NCBI RefSeq assembly: GCF_009649815.1
Contig: NZ_WJIC01000005.1
Coordinates: 62,001-126,000 of the forward strand
From: Nocardia sp. SYP-A9097
Lineage (GTDB): Bacteria; Actinomycetota; Actinomycetes; Mycobacteriales; Mycobacteriaceae
DNA length: 64,000 nucleotides
Direction of reading: 5' to 3'
In this document: positions 43,890-53,142 of the stretch, in pieces
How the letters are laid out: each line of letters starts with the position of its first letter
How positions within the stretch are numbered: the first letter of the stretch is position 1
Notes under the pieces: generated by a model
Told to the model about the DNA's origin: nothing
Database searches by the model: none
Seen by the model: only the letters and a program-made list of their open reading frames with translations
Made by a program: the position numbers and the translations under genes

Positions 43890-45542
43890 TCACTGCCGCT
43901 GGGCGATGAGGTCGCGGGCGGCGAGCCGCTGCAGCTTGCCGCTGCTGGTACGCGGGATGCTGCGGGGTGCGACCAGGTGCACCTCGACGGCGGCCAGGCC
44001 GAGTTCGGCGGCGACGCGCTCACGAATCGTCTTGATGAGCGCTTCGGCGTCGGTGCCGGTGAGCTCGGATTCGGCGATCAGCGCGATCACATCCGCGCCG
44101 TCGGGATCGATGGCGGCGGTGCAGCGGCCCTTGTAGATGCCGGGCACGCCGCTGACCGCCGCCTCCACATCCTGGGCGTAGTGGTTGACCCCGCGCACGG
44201 TGATCATGTCCTTGCAGCGGCCGGTGACGAAAAGCTCACCGCCGCGCAGATATCCGAGATCGCCGGTGCGCAGCCAGCCGTCGGTGAAGCGATCGGCCAC
44301 GGTGGCGGGATCGATCGCCAGATAGCCGTCGGTGACCGAATCGCCCTGGATCATGATCTCGCCCACCCGGCCGTCCGGCAGCGGGGCATCGGTCTCGGGG
44401 TCGACAATGCGCAGGCGCAGGCCCTGCACCGCCGCGCCCACTCCCGCGACCGCTCGCGCACCGGGCCGCTCGGGCGAGACCGGCTGTGCGAGAGAGTCAT
44501 CCGCGAGTTCGGTGCGATCGACCCATTCGAAGACGGGTGCGCGGCCCAGCGGCGGGAAGGCGACCGCGAGGGTGGCCTCGGCCATGCCGTACACCCCGAA
44601 CATGGTGCTCGGCGCGAAGCCCGCCGGGGCGAACCGTTCGCAGAAATCCGTGACCACGGTGTGCGAAATCGGTTCCGCCCCATTGAAAGCGATGCGCCAG
44701 CGGCTCAGGTCGTATTCGGCGACCTGCTCCGGCGGCACCGCGGCCAGCAGCGCCTCATAGCCGAAGTTCGGCATGGCCGTGACAGTCGTTCCGCTGGCGG
44801 CGAATTCGCGTAACCAGCGCGCCGGATCCTTCACGAACGCCAGGGGTGACCAAATGTGCGCCGGAATACCGCGCAGGATGGCCGAGAGCGTCCCGAACAG
44901 GCCCATATCGTGGAAAAGTGGCAGCCAGAAGCCGCCCTGATCGTTCAGGTCCAGGGCGATACCGCGGCGGATCGCCGAGAGACCGCTCGACACCTGACGA
45001 TGGGTCAGCCGCACGCCCTTGGGGGCGGCGGTGCTGCCGGAGGTGAACTGCACGACCGCGAGATCATCGAGTCCGGGGGCGGTCTCGGCGGGGAGCTCGC
45101 CGTGTGGTCCGGAAAGGGTTGCGGTGTCGATGAATTCGACATTCACCCCGGCGAGCAGCGGCACCAGTTCGGCGAACGCGGGTGATACCAGTACGGTGCG
45201 CATCCCCGCCGCGGCCGTAATGGCGGCCAGCTGCTGCGGATAGCCCGCGGCCCGGCGGATTCCGGCGGGCAGCGGCAGCGGGGTGGCGGCCGCGCCGGCG
45301 GCGGCGATACCGAAGAAGCCGACCAGGAACTCCGGGGCATTCGGGCAGAGAATGCCGACCGGCTCACCGCGCCGCACCCCACGCGCCAGCAGCGTCGCCG
45401 CGGCGCTCTCGGCGGCCCGGTGCAATTCGGCGTACTCGATATTCTCCGCGCTCGACCAGAAGGTCGCCGATACCCGGGGATGTGCGGCCGCGATACCGGC
45501 GAGACGAGTGGGCAGGGTGCCCGGCGAATCCGAGGAATTCAT
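43890..45542 (-). CDS. Fatty acyl-AMP ligase (FAAL-like adenylating enzyme)
   Basis: A 550-residue adenylate-forming enzyme. Motif I LAVVQFTSGSTAAPKGVRLTH, the LPLFHDMGLFGT stretch typical of FAALs, YGMAEATLAVAFPP, WLRTGDLGYLRGGELFVTGRCKDMITVRG and near the end SIPRTSSGKLQR. FAALs load fatty acids as acyl-AMP onto carrier proteins rather than CoA. The ATG at 45542 begins the homology. The frame runs on upstream. First gene of the reverse operon that ends with the desaturase, so it likely loads the chain on the 83-residue carrier. Confidence 0.9.
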   Translation of the reverse strand: MNSSDSPGTLPTRLAGIAAAHPRVSATFWSSAENIEYAELHRAAESAAATLLARGVRRGEPVGILCPNAPEFLVGFFGIAAAGAAATPLPLPAGIRRAAGYPQQLAAITAAAGMRTVLVSPAFAELVPLLAGVNVEFIDTATLSGPHGELPAETAPGLDDLAVVQFTSGSTAAPKGVRLTHRQVSSGLSAIRRGIALDLNDQGGFWLPLFHDMGLFGTLSAILRGIPAHIWSPLAFVKDPARWLREFAASGTTVTAMPNFGYEALLAAVPPEQVAEYDLSRWRIAFNGAEPISHTVVTDFCERFAPAGFAPSTMFGVYGMAEATLAVAFPPLGRAPVFEWVDRTELADDSLAQPVSPERPGARAVAGVGAAVQGLRLRIVDPETDAPLPDGRVGEIMIQGDSVTDGYLAIDPATVADRFTDGWLRTGDLGYLRGGELFVTGRCKDMITVRGVNHYAQDVEAAVSGVPGIYKGRCTAAIDPDGADVIALIAESELTGTDAEALIKTIRERVAAELGLAAVEVHLVAPRSIPRTSSGKLQRLAARDLIAQRQ

Positions 45543-45672
45543 GACCGTCACCACAACAGCGAATTGTGTCCGAGCGCTGAACGGATTATGAAACCCGCGC
45601 GTTGATAAGCAGCCTCGATCAGCCAATTGCGTTGCACGATAAAGCGATACGGTGATCGTCCGATAGCTTCCG

Positions 45673-45699
45673 GCGATAGTCGGGCGGACCGGGCCGATG
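45673..45699. promoter_or_regulatory. Shared promoter-region motif, copy C, in the FAAL/P450 divergent promoter
   Basis: GCGATAGTC, GGGCGGACCG, then GGCCGATG: same 27-bp length as copy A, with matching left (8 of 9) and right (8 of 8) ends but a different middle. A second CCGATAGC lies at 45659-45666, and CTCGATCAGCCAAT (45614-45627) resembles CTCGATCAGCCGAT at 39927-39940 in another divergent promoter of the cluster. Confidence 0.45.
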
Positions 45700-45764
45700 G
45701 CGGCCCAGGATGAACGCGAAATTGTTCGGTGAGATTCGCAGCCCATTTCTTTCAGGAGTTGCCG

Positions 45765-47002
45765 GTGAGTTCGGATCAGGCCGCGGTGGCGGAAGTAACC
45801 CCGGTGCAATTGGCGGTCGTGGAGAGCATCGCCCCGCATATGCGCCACAACCCCTATGACAGCTACGAAGTGCTGCGCGGCGCGGGACCGTTCGTGCCCG
45901 GACCGCACGACACCCAGCTCGTCACCCGGCACGCCGAGGCGCAGGCCATCCTGCTCGACCCGCGCTGGAGTCACGCCGAGGAACCCGAATTGCTGCACGG
46001 CGACAGCGATGTCGAGCTGCCCGGGTCCTTCCTGTGGAGGAACCGCCGGACCATACCCGGCTGCGCGGCCTGGTTGGTAAGGCGTTCACCGCCCGCACCA
46101 TCACCGGTCTGCGTGCGCGCGCCGAAGAACTGGTCGGCGAGCTGATGACCCAGGTACTCGCCGAGCGCGAGGTGGATCTGCTGGAGGCCCTGGCCTATCC
46201 GGTGCCCCTAACCCTGATCTGCGAGCTGCTCGGTGTTCCCGCCGAGGCGCACGAGCAGGTGCGGACCATGTCGGCGGGTATCGCGCGCGGACTCGATCCC
46301 GATCTGCTGTTGAGGCCGCAGGAGCTGGCCGCGCGCACCGCGGCGGTTCACGAATTCACCGAATTCTTCGGCGATCTGGTGGAGCAGCGCCGCCGGTCCC
46401 CGCGCGCGGATCTCATTACCGCGCTGGTGCAGGCCGAGGAGGCGGGAGTGCGGTTGACGCATACCGAGCTCATCGGCACGCTGCTGATTCTGGTGGTCGC
46501 CGGGCACGAGACCTCGGTGAATCTCATCGGCAACGGGGCGCTGGCGCTCATTCGCCATCCCGCCGAATTCGCGCGACTGCGCGCGGACCCGGAATTGGCC
46601 GCCGCGGCGGTGGACGAGGTGCTGCGCTACGACCCGCCCGTACACCTGACCACCCGCACCGCGCGCGCCGAAATCACGGTCGCCGGAAGGACATTCGTGC
46701 CCGGCCAGGCGGTGATCGTGCTGCTGGGTTCGGCCAATCGCGATCCGGCGGCCTTCCCGGACCCGACCGGCTTCGATATCGGCCGCTATGGGCTGGGCCG
46801 CCGCACCGAGCGGCACCTGTCCTTCGGTCTGGGCCTGCACTACTGCTTGGGCGCGCCTCTGGCCCGGCTGGAGATGCGAGAGGTGCTGCGCGCCTTCGCT
46901 CTTCGCGTCGATGAACTGACCCTGCTGGCAGAGCCGCCGTACCGGCCCAATGTGGTCGTGCGCGGCATGTCCGAACTTCGTGTCCGTGTGGAGGGCCGAT
47001 GA
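45765..47002 (+). pseudogene. Cytochrome P450, interrupted by one single-base deletion
   Basis: GTG at 45765 with AGGAG 6 nt upstream. Frame 1 reads to SFLW (46037) and then shifts. One missing T in the expected TGG-ATG-GAA gives WMEPPDHTRLRGLVGKAF in frame with the remaining 46041-47002. The neighbouring P450 at 49611 has the intact version SFLWMEPPDHTRLRN. The rest is a full P450: I-helix AGHETSVNLIG, ExxR DEVLRYD, heme FGLGLHYCLGAPLARLEM. A real pseudogene or a sequence error. The following gene overlaps its stop (ATGA), as in an intact operon. Confidence 0.88.
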
Positions 47003-48219
47003 GTACCGCTGTTCCCGAAATCACCTTCGACGCTTTCGATTCCAGTGAGCGGGCCGATCCCTACCCCGCCTATCGCCGCGTGCGGGACGCGGCCGCGCTG
47101 TTCCCGTACGCCTTCGGCGATGTACCGGTCACGCTGATCACCCGGTACGAGGAGTGCTCGGCGGTGCTCACCGGTGCGGACTGGGGCCACGGCTACTCCG
47201 CCGGGATCAGCCCGTTCCGGGACAGCGCCGCGGCCATTCCGGGCTCCTTCGTGCGCATGGACCCGCCCGAGCACGCGCGCTATCGCAAGCTGGTGGCCAA
47301 GGCGTTCACCCCGCGCATGGTCGGCGACCTGGCACCGGTGGCCGGGCGGGTGGTGCATGAACTCGTCGAAAAGGCCGCGCGCCGTGGGGAACTCGACATT
47401 CTCGACGATCTCGCGGTACCGCTCGCGGTCGCCATGATCCCGGTGCGGCTGCTCGGCGCGGACCCGGCCGACGGACCGCGCTTCCGGGAGTGGCAGTTGG
47501 CCATTGCCCGGGGCAGCGATCCCGACTCGCTGCTGGGCGAGGCCGATGTGGCGGCGCGCGGTGCGGCGGCGGTGGCCTGCATGGGGTACTTCGCGGAGTT
47601 GATCGCCCGCAAGAAGCGTTCTCCGACACCGGATCTGCTCAGCGAACTGGTGGCCGCCAGCGCCGACGGCGATACGCTCACCGAGCCCGAGGTGATCGGT
47701 ATGGCGCTGCTGTTGCTGGTGGCGGGGATGGAGACCTCGATCAACCTGATCGGCAATGGCATGCTCGCGCTGCTGCGGCATCCGGAGCAGCTGGCGCTGC
47801 TGCGCGAGCGACCCGAGTTGATCGGCCCGGCGCTGGACGAAATGCTGCGCTACGACGCGCCCACCCAGTTCACCATCCGGGTGGCACTGGCCGATACCGT
47901 GGTGGGCGGGCGTGAGTTCAAGCGTGGTGACGGGGTGGTCGTACTGACCGCCTCCGCCAGCCGGGACGATCGGGTCTTCCCGGCCGCCGATACCTTCGAT
48001 ATCACCCGCTACGCCGGAAATTGTTCCGCGCGTAAGCATCTCGGGTTCAGTCTCGGCATCCACTATTGCGTCGGCGCGCCGCTGGCCCGCATCGAGGCCG
48101 AGGCCGCCGTGCTCACCCTGCTCGACCGCGCGCCGGAGTTGCGGATCGCGACCGAGAACGTCGAATACCGGCCGAGCCTCATCCACCGTGGCGTGCTGGC
48201 CCTGCCGGTGACAATGTGA
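46999..48219 (+). CDS. Cytochrome P450
   Basis: A 406-residue P450. I-helix AGMETSINLIG, ExxR in LDEMLRYD, heme loop FSLGIHYCVGAPLARIEA with Cys357. The start overlaps the previous P450's stop and its own stop touches the flavoprotein start, so the genes are cotranscribed. The threonine of the usual AG(G/H)xT motif is retained as AGMET. Substrate unknown. Confidence 0.95.
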   Translation: MSTAVPEITFDAFDSSERADPYPAYRRVRDAAALFPYAFGDVPVTLITRYEECSAVLTGADWGHGYSAGISPFRDSAAAIPGSFVRMDPPEHARYRKLVAKAFTPRMVGDLAPVAGRVVHELVEKAARRGELDILDDLAVPLAVAMIPVRLLGADPADGPRFREWQLAIARGSDPDSLLGEADVAARGAAAVACMGYFAELIARKKRSPTPDLLSELVAASADGDTLTEPEVIGMALLLLVAGMETSINLIGNGMLALLRHPEQLALLRERPELIGPALDEMLRYDAPTQFTIRVALADTVVGGREFKRGDGVVVLTASASRDDRVFPAADTFDITRYAGNCSARKHLGFSLGIHYCVGAPLARIEAEAAVLTLLDRAPELRIATENVEYRPSLIHRGVLALPVTM

Positions 48220-49535
48220 TGGCGGGGCCGCACGCGGTGGTCCTGGGCGCGGGGATCGCGGGACTGCTGACCGCGCGGGTACTGTCGGAATCCTTTGCGC
48301 GCGTGACGATTGTCGAGCGCGACCGCAGCGACGGCGCGCGAGTGCGCCGGGGTGTTCCGCAGGGGCGCCATCTGCATGGGCTGCTGGAGGGCGGCCGGGC
48401 AGTGCTCGAGGAGCTGTATCCGGGATGCACCGCAGAACTGGTGCGGCGGGGCGCGACCGCCGCCGAAGTGCTGGTGCAGACCCGCTGGTATGTCGGCGGG
48501 GCGCGCCTGGCTCCGACCTCCACCGGGCTGACCTCGATAATCGCGAGCCGCCCCCTCCTGGAGGCGGTACTGCGCGAACGGACCACCGCCATCGCGAATG
48601 TGTCGCTGCGCGAGGGGATTACGGTGCACGGCCTGATCGGTGACGCGGCCCGGGTGGCGGGCGTATCCGTCGCCGGAGACGGCCCGGCCGAAACCTTCGC
48701 CGCCGACCTGGTGGTGGATGCGACCGGGCGTGGATCGCGAATCGAATACTGGCTCAACGATATCGGCGCACCCGTCCCCGAATCCGAGCGGCTCGAAGTG
48801 GATCTCGGCTACTCCTCACGGCTGTTCGGGCACCGGGCCGGACAGCTGGGCGGCGACGCCTCGGTGATCATCTCGACCGATGTCAACGGCCGGGGCGGGG
48901 GAGCGGTGCGCGTCGAGGGCGACCGCTGGCTGATCACTCTCGCGGGCATGCTCGGCGACCATCCACCGGCCGATCCGGCGGAGTTCCGCGCGTACGCCGC
49001 CACGCTGTCCGCTCCCGATATCCACGAAATCATCACGGACTCGGAACCATTGGATGATCCGGTACCGTATCGATTCCGGGCTTCGGTGCGGCGGCGATTC
49101 GATCGACTGCCCACGCCCCCGGCGGGGTTACTGGTGGTCGGGGATGCGCTGTGCGCGTTCAATCCGCTGTACGCGCAGGGAATGACCGTCGCCGCCCTGC
49201 AAGCCGCCGCGCTGCGTGAATGTCTCTATGCGGGTGGCGCGCCCGATGAGTTGGCCGCGCGGTTCCACAGCGCCGCCGCTGGGCCGGTGGCCGCGGCATG
49301 GCGACTGGCCGCCACCTCCGATCTGAGCAATCCGGGTGTCACCGGATCGCGGGACCTGCGCACGCGACTTACCAATGTTTATGTGGCGCAGGCACATCGG
49401 GCCGCGCACCACGATCGTGCGGTGGCGCGGACCTTCATGCGTGTGGCGCATCTGGTCGAACCACCCGCCGCGCTGGCACATCCGCTCACCGCCGGCCGGA
49501 TCATGCTGCGTGGCAACGGCTCCACGCGCACCTAG
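48219..49535 (+). CDS. FAD-dependent oxidoreductase (UbiH/halogenase-like superfamily, not a halogenase)
   Basis: A 438-residue flavoprotein with N-terminal dinucleotide fold AVVLGAGIAGLLTARVLSESFARVTIVERD, central VVDATGRGSR and C-terminal LLVVGDALCAFNPLYAQGM (GD motif). No WxWxIP motif, so halogenase activity is unlikely. The ATG at 48219 shares a base with the P450 stop (TGATG). GTG 48216 is an alternative. Homologs are often annotated as hydroxylases or squalene-epoxidase-like enzymes. It probably hydroxylates or epoxidises the pathway product together with the P450s. Confidence 0.88.
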   Translation: MAGPHAVVLGAGIAGLLTARVLSESFARVTIVERDRSDGARVRRGVPQGRHLHGLLEGGRAVLEELYPGCTAELVRRGATAAEVLVQTRWYVGGARLAPTSTGLTSIIASRPLLEAVLRERTTAIANVSLREGITVHGLIGDAARVAGVSVAGDGPAETFAADLVVDATGRGSRIEYWLNDIGAPVPESERLEVDLGYSSRLFGHRAGQLGGDASVIISTDVNGRGGGAVRVEGDRWLITLAGMLGDHPPADPAEFRAYAATLSAPDIHEIITDSEPLDDPVPYRFRASVRRRFDRLPTPPAGLLVVGDALCAFNPLYAQGMTVAALQAAALRECLYAGGAPDELAARFHSAAAGPVAAAWRLAATSDLSNPGVTGSRDLRTRLTNVYVAQAHRAAHHDRAVARTFMRVAHLVEPPAALAHPLTAGRIMLRGNGSTRT

Positions 49536-49610
49536 TCCCGAATCACCGAAACCGTTCCGCGGCAACGTCGCCGCCCGATGTCACCGCCCCGCGAACACAG
49601 GAGAATGCGT

Positions 49611-50879
49611 ATGGCCGCGCCGCACGCGAACACCGCTGTCGCCGAACAGGATCCGGCCATTGTCACGGCAATGGCCCAGCTGCTCGGACCCGACGGCCGT
49701 TCCGACCCCTACACCCCGGCGCGCGTACTGCGCGAGGCCGGGCCCATCCACCGCACCCCCATCGGACATCATCTGCTGACCCGGTACGAGGACTGCGCGG
49801 CGGTGCTGTCCACCACCGCGTGGAGCCATGCCGAGGAGGCCGGGATGATGCACCCGACCGTCTCACCGGAGAACGCCGCCGAGGAGCTGCCCACCTCGTT
49901 CCTGTGGATGGAGCCGCCGGACCACACCCGGCTGCGCAATCTGGTCACCAAGGGGTTCACCCCGCGCATGGTGACCCGGCTGCGGCCGCGCATCGAGGAG
50001 CTCACCGAGCAGCTCGTCGACAGGGCTTTGGCGGCAAGGGAATTCGATCTGGTGGAGTTGATCGCCTACCCGCTGCCGCTCATTATCGCGTGCGAGCTCA
50101 TCGGCGTGCCGAAGGAGGCATACGGGCAGGTGCACAAGTGGTCGCAGGACCTGGCGCGTGGATTCGACCACGATTACACCCTGCCCGAGGAGTCGTTGCG
50201 CGCCCGCAGTGCCGCCTCGCGCGGGTTCATGGGTTATTTCCGGGAGTTGCTGAACGAGCGACGTGCGCACCCGACCGATGATCTGCTGAGTGTGCTGTCC
50301 CTGGTCGAGGACCGCGGCGATGTGCTGACCGAACAGGAGTTGCTCGCCACCTGCATCACCACCTTCGTCGCCGGGCACGAGACCACCGCGAACCTCATCG
50401 GCACCGGCATGCTGCGCCTGCTGCGCAATCCGGAACAACTCGACCTCATGCGGGCCCGGCCCGAACTGATCGCGGCCGCCCCCGATGAACTGCTGCGGCT
50501 GGAGCCGTCCGTGCAGATCACCACCCGCGCCGCCACCCGCCCGATCACCGTGGCGGGGCACGACTTCGAACCCGGCGAAGGCGTTGTGGTGCTGATCAAT
50601 TCGGCCAATCACGATCCGGCGGCCTTCCCGGATCCGGATCGCACCGATGTCACCCGCTACTCCGATCCGATGAACCCGGCCAAGAAGCATCTCGGGTTCA
50701 GTCTTGGCATCCACTACTGCCTCGGCGCGCCCTTGGCCTTGCTCGAGATGGAGATCCTGCTCGAGGTGCTGCTGCGCAAAGTCGGTGCCATGGAACTGCT
50801 TTCGGAGAATCCGTCGTTCAAGCCGAACGTCGTCATCCGGGGCCTGGAGGCGCTGCGGGTCGGATTCACCCCCGCCTGA
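49611..50879 (+). CDS. Cytochrome P450
   Basis: A 422-residue P450. I-helix AGHETTANLIG, ExxR-like region DELLRLEP, heme loop FSLGIHYCLGAPLALLEM with Cys370. Closest in this window to the frameshifted P450 at 45765 (shared SFLWMEPPDHTRLRN stretch), so the two are likely duplicates. The ATG at 49611 has CAGGAG upstream, and 49605 ATG is a possible alternative. Last gene of the P450 operon. Confidence 0.95.
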   Translation: MAAPHANTAVAEQDPAIVTAMAQLLGPDGRSDPYTPARVLREAGPIHRTPIGHHLLTRYEDCAAVLSTTAWSHAEEAGMMHPTVSPENAAEELPTSFLWMEPPDHTRLRNLVTKGFTPRMVTRLRPRIEELTEQLVDRALAAREFDLVELIAYPLPLIIACELIGVPKEAYGQVHKWSQDLARGFDHDYTLPEESLRARSAASRGFMGYFRELLNERRAHPTDDLLSVLSLVEDRGDVLTEQELLATCITTFVAGHETTANLIGTGMLRLLRNPEQLDLMRARPELIAAAPDELLRLEPSVQITTRAATRPITVAGHDFEPGEGVVVLINSANHDPAAFPDPDRTDVTRYSDPMNPAKKHLGFSLGIHYCLGAPLALLEMEILLEVLLRKVGAMELLSENPSFKPNVVIRGLEALRVGFTPA

Positions 50880-50888
50880 AAACTGCTG

Positions 50889-50906
50889 TGTAAAATATTC
50901 TTTACA
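50889..50906. promoter_or_regulatory. AT-rich palindrome upstream of the membrane-protein/HTH pair
   Basis: TGTAAA-ATATTC-TTTACA, a 6-bp perfect inverted repeat in a strikingly AT-rich patch 30 bp before the ATG at 50936, with another CTTTAC 14 bp later. It fits an operator for the small HTH protein encoded in the same operon. Confidence 0.55.
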
Positions 50907-50935
50907 TCGTGTCTGGTTTTCTTTACGCTGGGCAC

Positions 50936-51358
50936 ATGCCGTTCGAAGAGAAGCGCACCTGGGTCCTCGGGGTCGCGGCCGTCGTCTCGTACACGATCTA
51001 CCTGATCGTGGTGCTGACGAGGTCGCGGCCCCATGGTCTTTCGCAGGTCGAATACGTCGCACCATTGCTGTGGGCGGTCGGGGGATCGATCCTGGTATCG
51101 ATCGTGGCGACCATCGTCATCGCGATCGCCGCGCGTGATGATCGCAAGGATCAGCGCGATCGGGAGATCGACCGGATGGGGGCGCTGGTCGGCAATGCGT
51201 TCGTGGTGCTCGGCGCCGTCGGCGCACTGGTGCTCGCCATGGCCGATGCCGAGCATTTCTGGATCGCCAATGTCCTATATCTGGGCTTCACGCTCTCGGC
51301 CGCGGTCGGCGCGGGCGCCAAGATCATCGCCTACCGGCGGGGGTACTGGCCGTGGTGA
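50936..51358 (+). CDS. Four-helix integral membrane protein (DUF2178-like)
   Basis: A 140-residue protein with membrane segments at about 8-28 (WVLGVAAVVSYTIYLIVVL), 45-66 (LLWAVGGSILVSIVATIVIAIAA), 86-104 and 110-130. A charged cytoplasmic loop RDDRKDQRDREIDR lies between helices 2 and 3. The layout (membrane protein followed directly by a small HTH regulator) is common in Gram-positive genomes. It overlaps the HTH gene by a few bases. Function unknown. Confidence 0.83.
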   Translation: MPFEEKRTWVLGVAAVVSYTIYLIVVLTRSRPHGLSQVEYVAPLLWAVGGSILVSIVATIVIAIAARDDRKDQRDREIDRMGALVGNAFVVLGAVGALVLAMADAEHFWIANVLYLGFTLSAAVGAGAKIIAYRRGYWPW

Positions 51359-51576
51359 AGTCGACTCGGGTGACCAATAACATTCGCGCCCTGCGCTTTT
51401 CGAACGGTGAGATGACCCAGGCCGACCTGGCCGACCGGATCGGTGTGACCCGCCAAACCGTCAATGCCATTGAGCAGGGCAAATATTCGCCGTCCCTGGA
51501 GATGGCATTCCAGATCGCCAGGGTGTTCGACGCGGCCCTGGACGATGTATTCGAATACCCGGAAGAAGAAGCATGA
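51352..51576 (+). CDS. Small XRE-type helix-turn-helix regulator
   Basis: A 74-residue regulator consisting almost only of a Cro/C1 HTH: NNIRALRFSNGEMTQADLADRIGVTRQTVNAIEQGKYSPSLEMAFQIARVFDAALDDVFEYPEEE. This minimal family is typically autoregulatory and paired with a membrane protein. GTG 51352 or 51355 may start it. The second makes the usual GTGA overlap. The palindrome at 50889-50906 is the likely binding site. Confidence 0.92.
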   Translation: MVKSTRVTNNIRALRFSNGEMTQADLADRIGVTRQTVNAIEQGKYSPSLEMAFQIARVFDAALDDVFEYPEEEA

Positions 51577-52538
51577 TGAAGGCCATCACCCAGCAGGCAT
51601 ACGGCACCACCGCGATGCTCTCCTACGACGATATCCCCACTCCCGCACCGGGTCCGACCGAGGTGATGATCCGCGTGCACGCCGCGGGCGTCGACCCCAG
51701 CGTCTGGCACACCATGACCGGACGGCCCTTGATCGCCCGTGCCGCCCTCGGCCTGCGGCGGCCCAATGAACACATTCGCGGCTGGGATGTCTCGGGCGTG
51801 GTCGAGGCCGTCGGCGCGCAGGTCACCCGATTCAAACGCGGCGATGAGGTCTTCGGCACCACGGGTGGTTCGTTCGCCGAATTCGCCTGTGCGGCAGAGG
51901 AGAAGTTCCAGCCCAAACCCAAGAACCTGGACTTCCTACAGGCTGCCACCCTGCCGATCTCCGGTATGACCGCGCTGACCGGACTGCGCGAGGTGGGTCG
52001 GGTGCAATCGGGCTGGAAGGTCCTGATCATCGGCGCGAGCGGCGGAGTCGGCCACCTGGCGGTCCAGTTGGCCCACCACCTCGGCGCCGAGGTGACCGGC
52101 GTATGCAGCGGCAGCTCAGCCGAATTCGTCACCGAACTCGGCGCGTCATCGGTCATCGACTACAAACGTGAAGCCCTCACCGGCACTTACGATTTCATCC
52201 TAGATATGGCGGGCAACCGCCCCCTGTCCGACCTCCGCGCCCTGCTCACCCCCACCGGAACCCTGGTCCTCGGCGGCGGCGAAGGCGGCGGCCCCTGGTT
52301 CGGCGGCCTGGGCCGCACCGCCCGCGCCCAACTCACCTCCGCCTTCGTGAAACACAAACTGGCCGGACTGCTCTCCCTCCCCAAGCCCGAAATGCTCAGG
52401 GATGTGGCAGAACTGGCGTCAGCCGGTGCCTGGACTCCCCGAATCGACCGCACCTTCACCCTCCCCGAGGCGGCCGCGGCCATCGACTACCTGGTCACCG
52501 GTCATCCGAAGGGCAAGATCGCCCTCACCATCGGCTGA
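51573..52538 (+). CDS. NAD(P)-dependent medium-chain reductase (quinone-oxidoreductase type)
   Basis: A 321-residue zinc-free MDR protein: GWDVSGVVEAVGAQVTRFKRGDEVFG, cofactor loop VLIIGASGGVGHLAVQLAHHLGAEVTG. ATGA overlap with the HTH gene makes it third in that operon. It is a separate member from the reductase at 4325 and is not obviously part of the lipid cluster. Substrate unknown. Confidence 0.9.
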   Translation: MMKAITQQAYGTTAMLSYDDIPTPAPGPTEVMIRVHAAGVDPSVWHTMTGRPLIARAALGLRRPNEHIRGWDVSGVVEAVGAQVTRFKRGDEVFGTTGGSFAEFACAAEEKFQPKPKNLDFLQAATLPISGMTALTGLREVGRVQSGWKVLIIGASGGVGHLAVQLAHHLGAEVTGVCSGSSAEFVTELGASSVIDYKREALTGTYDFILDMAGNRPLSDLRALLTPTGTLVLGGGEGGGPWFGGLGRTARAQLTSAFVKHKLAGLLSLPKPEMLRDVAELASAGAWTPRIDRTFTLPEAAAAIDYLVTGHPKGKIALTIG

Positions 52539-52542
52539 CCGG

Positions 52543-53142
52543 TCAGGCCGCCAAGTCCAGGAAGCTGGCATAGCTGTACCAGGCACCCTCGACATGCCGA
52601 TAACGATCTCCGGCACTGGCGTTCGGCGGCAGCCGCGGGGGTTCGCCGCTCGGGATATACGCGAAACCGTCGATACCGAACCCCGATTCGGCAAGGCTGA
52701 AAGTGCAGCCCTGGTCGATGGTCCGCACATGGTCGATCCGATACAGCCCCACCCGCCGGAGGCCGTCCACATCGGTGCAGGTGGCCGCGGCTCGATCCAG
52801 GGCCGAGCGGGACAGCAGCCACCCCACCCGCTGCGGTGCACCCGTATACAGAAGTGCCACCGACAGCACGAACAACAGTGGCGCGACCACCGAAATGCGC
52901 CATGCCCCATAGGCGTTCACCCCGGCCACCGCGACCGCCACCCAGATCCCACCGGTGATCACCAACGCCCAGCCCCCGAGTAACAGCGCGCTCAACTGAT
53001 CCCCGCGCGAGGCGTACTCCCACAGCACCCACAAACAGCACGCCGCCACCAGTACGGTGACCATACCCATCGAGACAGTCCAGAACAGCGGAGGCCGCTG
53101 CGGCACAGCCGAATACCCCGATGCCGGGGAAGAGATTATCAT
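52543..53142 (-). CDS. Membrane protein with extracytoplasmic C-terminal domain, unknown function
   Basis: A 199-residue protein with three hydrophobic helices (about 20-42 VSMGMVTVLVAACCLWVLWEYA, 50-72 and 78-96) and a polar C-terminal half (RVGLYRIDHVRTIDQGCTFSLAESGFGIDGFAYIPSGEPP). ATG at 53142. The frame runs on upstream without homology. Convergent with the reductase, 4 bp apart. No family is recognised. Confidence 0.7.
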   Translation of the reverse strand: MIISSPASGYSAVPQRPPLFWTVSMGMVTVLVAACCLWVLWEYASRGDQLSALLLGGWALVITGGIWVAVAVAGVNAYGAWRISVVAPLLFVLSVALLYTGAPQRVGWLLSRSALDRAAATCTDVDGLRRVGLYRIDHVRTIDQGCTFSLAESGFGIDGFAYIPSGEPPRLPPNASAGDRYRHVEGAWYSYASFLDLAA

